NCBI RefSeq assembly: GCF_000208865.1
Contig: NC_018388.1
Location: 1,674,001-1,738,000, forward strand
Direction: 5' to 3'
DNA length: 64,000 nucleotides
Source: Neospora caninum Liverpool
Lineage: Eukaryota; Apicomplexa; Conoidasida; Eucoccidiorida; Sarcocystidae
The position numbers and the translations under genes are program-made. Position 1 is the first letter of the stretch. The number at the start of each line of letters is the position of its first letter. This document shows positions 57,501 through 64,000 of the stretch, in pieces. The notes beneath the pieces are model-generated. The model searched no databases, was not told the origin of the DNA, and worked only from the letters and a program-made list of their open reading frames with translations.

Positions 57501-60500
57501 AATGTGCGCGTGCACCTCGTCCGCTAGCCGCTTGCCCATCATCTCGATATCTCCTGAAGGGAAGCCATCCCGGAGACAATGCCAGCACAAAACCGACTTG
57601 CAACTTAACTCGCCCCGGGCAGTGCGCTCCAACGCTGAGAGGCTCACTGGGCTCTCTGAATCCTGAAGCAGCTGCGTTGGGCACCCGCCAAGCGCGTGCT
57701 ACATAGACTCGCACGCATATATATATATATATATATATATAAATGTTATATATGTTATATATATGTTATATATGTATACATATATATAGATATAGATATA
57801 ATGGATGCAGCCGGAAAGCTTCGGCAGGTGCCGAAGACCGCCACGTCGTGCACTTCAGGAACCGCTTCGTCGCTGAGTCCTTCTAAGCACTCTGATGCCC
57901 ACCTACCCTCGGTGTGGTCCTGGTTCGCCGAGGAGCAAAGAAACGCTGCGCCGCGGAAGAACACGGCGATGTTGTTCCGCAGAAGTCTCATGTCGTGGCT
58001 GCTGCCTACACACAACAGAGCGTACCGCATGCCCAGTTGCGCATCCGCACAAGAGACGCCGAGAGTGAGGAGTGGGGCTGTCTCTCTCTCTCTCGCCTAG
58101 CGCCCCTAGGCACGCGATGAGAGAAACACGGCCTTGCCGACACCCCCCTCTTCCCCCTTACACACGAAAGCTGCTGCACGGAAGAGACATCTGGCCAAGA
58201 GTACCTTGGAAGCCGTGGACGAGCACAAAAAGGTGTATGCCTTTAGAACTTCGCGGCCCGCAAGCGAGACTGAGAGAAGACGAAGGAGGCGCCAGCGGCA
58301 GACAGGGCGGCACGACGGGGGGGTGCACGGAGAACGCGCACGTCCGGTACCGCTGCTCGAAAACAATCGGGTGACGGTCGCTGGCGACCAGGCTGAAGAG
58401 GCAGGGGGAGCAAGACCAACGAAAACACAGAACGTTCAAGCCACGTGGCGGTTCACGAGCGTGCTACCCACAAAACAAACGGGGACACCTTTACATTTAT
58501 ACTGTTTACAAATTGTTTGTACAAATCCTTGCACCACCGATGGGCGCAGCTTGACCAGGCCCACGCTTGCCTCCGAAAAGCGGGAGACGATGGGATCCAA
58601 GTGTGTATCGATCTTGGCGCTCGAGAAAAAGGCGAAAGCGCCAACTTTTTAGAGACGGCGCGCCGAGCAACACGGACCCCTTGCCCGGGAGAACGCACGC
58701 GTGGATCTCACCCCAGCAAAGGACTCGACTTACAGGCGGCAGTCGTGAACGTCCATCGGTCGCCGGTGGAGTTCATCCACGACACCGCGCCAGGCATCCT
58801 GCGCAGGAAAGGCATCTCCGAGACAAGCGCCGCGCGGTCGATCTGCGCAGCCCAGCGGCTTTTTTGACGGAACTTCCGCACCCAGATAAGAACTCCCTGA
58901 CGGGAAGCTTCACACACCTTGTTTGCTGCTCCTTCTTCAGTGAAACACTGAGCAACCCGCTCCAGTTTTCACTGCGACCAACGCACGCGCGGAAAGGTCC
59001 TTTTCCCCTCGCGCGAAGGCTCTTTGAGTCGCGTCTGCACGTCTCTCGCGTGTGGCTGTATTCCCGCTTACCGCCAAGTCCAACATCGCCTCCTCGCTGG
59101 CACACAGAACCGCCGCCACGGCCCCCTGTTGCGGCTTGTCGGGGCTGTCGTCCCGATCGCCGTTTGCCTCATTCCCGCGCCTGGCTAGGGCCAGAGCGGC
59201 GACGGCGGCGGCTGCAGAGGCAGCGGCGACCGGAGGAATCAGCGCGGAGGGCGAGACGCCTGCCGTCGCCGCGTGCGGCAGCTCTGCCACGGCGGGCGGA
59301 GGGAAGTAGAGCCTGTCTGAGGGCCGAAGTGGAACGACGTGCTGCAGGACGAAGGCGGAGAGGCGGGACGCGTACTGCTGTTCCCAGTTCACGCGCAAGA
59401 GAAGCTCCATTTCTGAAAAGATCGCACAGCCAAGAAGAACGCGCGACGTCAAGAATAGCCGGCGAAACGCTTTGATGCATCTCCCCTCCACGACGCTACG
59501 GGGCCGCAGTTGCGTATCTGAGGGTTTCTCGACGGAACGCACTGCCCTCGAAGTTGACGGGTCTTTGGCCGCGTGCCGCTCGCCAGGAAGAAAACAAATC
59601 CTTATTCCAACGCGGGTCCCAGCACACTCACACACGCCCTGCCGACACGCCCCTGCGAAAGCTTCACGGGACGGTGACACACTCCCCCGAGGAGGACAGC
59701 CAGCACGCCTACAGAGCAGCCTTTTCAACAGATCTCCGGTCCCCCCAGCACGACTCCACACGCGTCTCGGCACTCACCGTGGCTGATGATGGGCACGGAC
59801 GCCAGCAGACGGCTCCAAAGCGTGAACAGCTGCCTGGAGAGAACGTGCACATCCTGCGGCAGCCCCAACACCCGCCCCACGAAGACAGAGAGGGAAGCAA
59901 AGCACGGGGTGCATGCATCTGCGGAGAAACGTCGGGTCACACAGGGGACGTCTGTAGAGAATCCCGCCAGGTCCCAGCAGTCAAAACCGGAAATGCGTTT
60001 CTGTGGACACATGCCAGGTGTAGGTAGCCCTGAAAGGAGCCCCACCACTCAGTCCGACTCTCGTCTGCACCAGAGTACAGCCGACGTTGCATCCCAGCCC
60101 CGTGTGACCGAGGCCTCGCTCACAGAACGGTCACTCTGATGACTTCTACCAACGCCAGTGCAAATCGGACGAATGTCTCCACACAGACACACACTGTGAA
60201 AGCGCACGCAGCACTGTCGACGCGGGGGTTCCAGGTCACTTACAGATGCGATGAGGCTGCAGATTTCGTCAGGGGTGGTCGATTTCAAACGGGTTTCCAG
60301 CCGCAGCACCTTCACTGCGACGCATCTCCCACCGAACGGCTGCTGGCGACTGTCAGCGTCCCCTCCACCGGCGCCGTCTGCGTTCCGAGCTCCAGAAACA
60401 TGCGTCTGGGCCCCGTTGGAGGAAACACCAGGCTCTGTGTCAGCCCATGCCTCAGTCTCAGAACCCTGGATGACTCCGCTGCCGGAACGGTCTGTCTCCA

Positions 60501-63500
60501 ATTGCGGCCTGTCCCCCTCCGCGCGGCGTCCATTGCTCCCAGCTGTTTTGTTGCTGGAGCAGCGACGACTCCTCGGTGTGCAGTCCTGACTGATCAAGAG
60601 CCGCATGAAGTTGTCCGCGCACCCACTCCTGGCCATTGGCGGCGGGGTGTCGTCTCGTGACCCTGCCGCGACTTTGTTCTCAGCAAGGAGATCCGGCGGA
60701 TCCCGAAAGGACGCGCCCGAGGCGTCCAGGACGCCGCCTCCGGGCAGAGTGAGGCCGTCGATATGCTGCAAAGGAAGAAGGAGCTGTCGCCTCTCCGGTA
60801 GCAGACACCGAGCAAAGAGCTTCGCCGAGGCCGCAGCCAGCCTCAAGTACACGTCCAGCAACAGCTGAAGACACGCCGCATGGAGCGCCGCCGCACCTCC
60901 GAGCAAGCTTTCCTCGTCGAAGCCGGCGTCTTCGCGCGTCGTCTCACAGCGGGGCTGCGGAGGCACGGGCGTTCCGACGCGACCGCGTTCACCGAGCCAC
61001 GCCCGCGCGGCGCCGGCTGCATTCGCTGCGGCAGCAGTCACTTCGTTGGCATGTCCTGTCGCACCGAGGCGGCCCCGGCGACGTGCGGAGCTGGCGGAGA
61101 AAACTGCGCCGCCCGCTTCGGCAAAGGCGGTCCCCGCCCCCACCAGGAAAGCAGAGAGGGACGGGTCCAGGGTCAGAAGAAGATCCGGGGGCCCGAGCTG
61201 GTCGGCGTCCCTTCGCCTGGCGTTCCCGGTGGGACTCCCAGGTTCCTCGTGGTCCAAGAAAACGGAGCGTTGCCGCGTGGAGCTTGGTTCCAAGTCTGAC
61301 CACCCGTCTTCGTCTTCGAATTCTTCGTCGATCCACTCGCCGCTTTGCGCCTGCGCCAAGGCCGCTGCGCCGTCGCCGTCGACGCTTTTCAGCACCAGCC
61401 TGCCAGGGCCATGGCCACGTGGAACGCGGCGGGAAGTCTCGCTTCCTCGCGAGTGGCGCGGAGGCGCGTCGAGTTTCCCAGAGTCGCCACGAGCCCGCAC
61501 ATCGCCCGGCCCTTCGCGGCCAGCGCCCTGACTCGCGCAGCATTTCTGCAAGACTCGGTGGAACTGATGCAACGCGCAGCGGCGTTGTTCGCGGAAGTGC
61601 GGAGACACGGGAAGCGGGAAGGGAGAGAGGGGAAGACTCGGACGCAGACGAAGGCGAATGTCGACTACAGAGGCAATGAGGAGCATGTGCACCAACGCGA
61701 ACTGGCCTTCATCGAAAATGACGGGAACAAACGCCTGGAGACCTGAGGAAAAAGGAAAGGACACGAGGGAAAACGCGTCTACGCGCACGCGTCGCCGATG
61801 GCTGATTCGCTGAGCGTTTTTTTCACACGCACGGGTGCGTCTCGCCCCCCTCAGGTTGTGGATGGTGGGAGACGAAGGACTCGGGCGCCGTGAGAGCTCG
61901 CGTCTCTGCAGCGTTTCCTCGTTCACTGAATCGGAACTTGTGCGACCGTCAGAATCCTTCTCCGCCCGACGGGCACATCCCCCTCGCACCAGACAAAGTG
62001 GAAAAAAATGGACAATTTGCCTCCCCGAACGCGAACGCATCTTTCGTTTTTCGAAACCACGAAATCGAGAGGCCCCCGCGCACAGCTCAGGTCAACTGAG
62101 CGGCCGTGGGCCGCACCGCCCACCAGGATGGCCACAATCAAGAACCTTCGCCACACGCCTCGATCTTTGGCAGCGCTACGGCGCCGGCCTGATGAATCTT
62201 CTGGGAAACCGGTCTTGGAAATGCAAAGCCGCCGAACAGCGGGCTGTGTACATACCCGTGAGGAAGTTGCTGAGGAGCAGGAATTTTACGGCGAGACACG
62301 AGGAATCTGCATCGCGACTCGCTCGGCTTCCGTCTTCTCTCCGCCCCTCTTTCCCTTCGGGCCCCGGGCGAGATCCAGCATCCTGGCCTCGCGACGGCGC
62401 GGCGTGCACTCCCGCCTGGGTGCGCGGTCGATCCCCGACCCCCGAAGACTGCCCCGGCCCCGCTGCAGCCCCAGCCGCTTCACTCGGGGAAGACGCGGCC
62501 GCGGAGCTGGGCGCGGGCTCTCTGCTCCGATTCGCACTCGCCCGTCTGCTCGACTCTGCCCTCTTCTCGCTGTCCCTGTCGCTGTTTCCCCGCGCCTTCC
62601 CTCCACTGCCTGCCGACTGGTCACTTCGCTCGGGGTTGTGCGACGCGGGATGGGGCAAGTGAGGCGTGAACCAGAGGCTAAGCTGCAGCAGAGCGAACAT
62701 GTGGGTGAGCGCGGCCGGAGACGAGAAGGGGACTTCCACGCGGAAGCAGACGGTATCGGACAGCGCAACCTGCGGGCAGACCGCACGGGTTCCTCGCAGC
62801 AAAAAACCCGCAGATGAGAAACAGCAAAGGCCACCGCTGCCACCAGAAGGAAACACATGTCACACACGTCTTTCTCCCACTGTGCTCGCCTGATCCCACA
62901 GCGGGAGGTCTTTTCTGCCTCCCGTCTTCGCCCTAGCGACCGAGAGAACGCCAGCATGTGGCTGCGCGCAACCCGCTCCGACTTGGCAAAGCCGCATCTC
63001 ACCTGCTCGTCGCAGTATCGGATGAGAAAGCCTCTCGTGGAGAACGAATTGTCCACCTCGTTGATCTTTGGAGGAACCAGAGCATGGCAGTTCCGGTTTT
63101 CCCCTTCGCCCGCGCGTTTGTGCTGAATTCCCCAGGCGGACGCCTCCCGACTTTCGGCCGGTTCGGCGCCTTGCTGCTCGTCTTGCAGCAGAAGAAGGAC
63201 AGCCTCGTTCGCGTCTCTCGCTGGCCTCCTGGCCGCGGCCCCGCGCCCGTACGCCCAGTGCTGCTGTTGCTCAGTTCGGAACTTCCGTTCCTGGAGTCGT
63301 TCCTCCGCGCACCTCACCCGCGAAGAGACGCCACTCAGGACCTTGCTGGAGCCGCCACTGGCAGCTTGCGTGCCTTCGTCTTGCTCGAGAGGGGACGAGA
63401 AATAGGTGTACGGGACTGCAGCGAGCGCGCATCGGCTGCGGCTGGTCAGCAAGCGCCGGAGGCAGACGTCGTTCGAGGCGCTCGCAGCGCCGGGAAGTGG

Positions 63501-63842
63501 ATCGGACTCGGCGCTCTGGGAGGCCGTGCGTTCCGCTTCGCCCCTGCGAGATGCATCGCCAAGACGGACTCGAGAAGACGCGCCTGTCGCGCTTCTCTGG
63601 TCGGGTGACGCCACGACGCCGCCTCCAGGTGCGTGGGGCAGTGAGGCAGTGCGCGGACTGCCTGGCGCCTCGGCATCGTCGCTTCCTGGAGAACTCGCGT
63701 GGCCGCTCACCGGCAGAAGGAGAGAGGAGCGAGGGTGGAGAACCAGCTGGGCTTTAACATGGTAAATGCCTTGTTGCAAGAGGTCAATGTTTCGAAAGGA
63801 CGTAAAGTGTAGAGCAAACTCCACAAGTAAGTTGAAAGACAT
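54560..63842 (-). CDS. FAM135-type protein: N-terminal FAM135 domain plus DUF676 lipase fold (about 1586 aa)
   Basis: Exons 63842-63003, 62769-62256, 61742-60244, (60029-60011), 59918-59778, 59412-59072, 58896-58734, 58644-58489, 58240-58205, 58005-57907, 57553-57431, 56931-56757, 56379-55927, 55494-55396 and 54662-54560. The 19-nt exon is needed for frame but is only a candidate. The N-terminus (LVEFALHFTSFRNIDLLQQG) matches the FAM135 start, and VALSDTVCFRVEV and LQAFVPVIFDEGQFALVHML continue it. The C-terminal lipase part has HLFVLVHGFQGSSHDMRLL, nucleophile motif SFIGHSLGGVI (Ser about 1305), LSLSSPHFG, VASSQDTYAPL (likely Asp) and FIGRAAHI (likely His). FAM135 proteins are putative serine hydrolases related to yeast Rog1, acting on lipids. 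Large disordered inserts in exons 1-3 roughly double the ordered length. The frame stays open past 63842 to the window edge; the ATG was chosen by family match. Confidence 0.87.
57716..57800. repeat. AT-rich microsatellite
   Basis: A run of AT dinucleotides (about 57717-57740), then short atgttatat and tagatatag variants to 57800, inside the intron between exons 57553-57431 and 58005-57907 of the FAM135-type gene. Confidence 0.9.
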
Positions 63843-64000
63843 GCCGCCGGACCAACAAGAGAAGACGCTGACGCGAATCCCTCGCTCCCTCGAGTCGAGG
63901 CAGTGCAACAAAATTCGTTCGGGGGAAAGCGCCACGTGGACAGGGCTGGCGGTCTCGGTGAAGACCCAGCGCAAACATAATCGAAAGGTTTCGAAGGTAG

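Noticed and set aside
1..64000. Bacterial-type features: operons, CRISPR arrays, insertion sequences, phage genes
   Set aside because: None seen; gene structure is eukaryotic throughout and no transposase or direct-repeat/spacer array was found.

Overview
The window is eukaryotic nuclear DNA. Genes are split by many GT..AG introns, there are no ribosome-binding sites or operons, coding exons are GC-rich, flanks are long, and AT and poly-C microsatellites are present. Architecture, codon style and one candidate protein-export motif (RRLxx, the TEXEL type) point to a coccidian apicomplexan such as Toxoplasma, Neospora or a close relative. I cannot fix the species. I built gene models by hand from reading frame, splice-site consensus, exon phase and remembered family motifs. 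No alignment or database search was run.

Layout, left to right. 1-5337 (-): the 5' part of a long coiled-coil protein, probably a TPR/Mlp nuclear-basket protein, running off the left edge. 7626-9572 (-): an SLC35B1-type ER nucleotide/nucleotide-sugar transporter. 11972-12645 (-): a small two-exon protein of unknown function. 14081-14314 (+): NEDD8/Rub1. 15083-16159 (-): a secreted protein with an RRLHT motif and Pro-rich repeats. 18134-19708 (-): a four-exon small Tim chaperone (Tim8/Tim13 type). 22172-23420 (-): ribosomal protein eL39 with an ATG-only first exon. 25687-28805 (+): a 739-residue basic protein of unknown function. 29835-31137 (-): a possible mitochondrial membrane protein. 31388-33575 (-): a divergent CDK-like kinase. 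34246-36663 (-): one or two genes with uncertain joints. 37202-38887 (+): the spliceosomal factor RBM22/Cwc2. 39358-40842 (-): an ankyrin-repeat protein. 41951-43927 (-): a 12-exon multi-pass membrane protein I cannot place in a family. 45704-48420 (+): an ABHD13/Bem46-type serine hydrolase. 50194-52113 (-): a RING-H2 ubiquitin ligase with SUMO-interacting-like motifs. 54560-63842 (-): a FAM135-type (DUF676) lipase-fold protein of about 15 exons.

Most genes are housekeeping: nuclear pore, splicing, translation, mitochondrial import, ER transport and ubiquitin-family signalling. There is no operon logic. The parasite-specific candidates are the RRLHT protein, the 12-exon membrane protein, the large basic protein and the small two-exon protein. 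The Tim and eL39 genes have exons too short to show up as long open frames and were found only by joining exons in phase.
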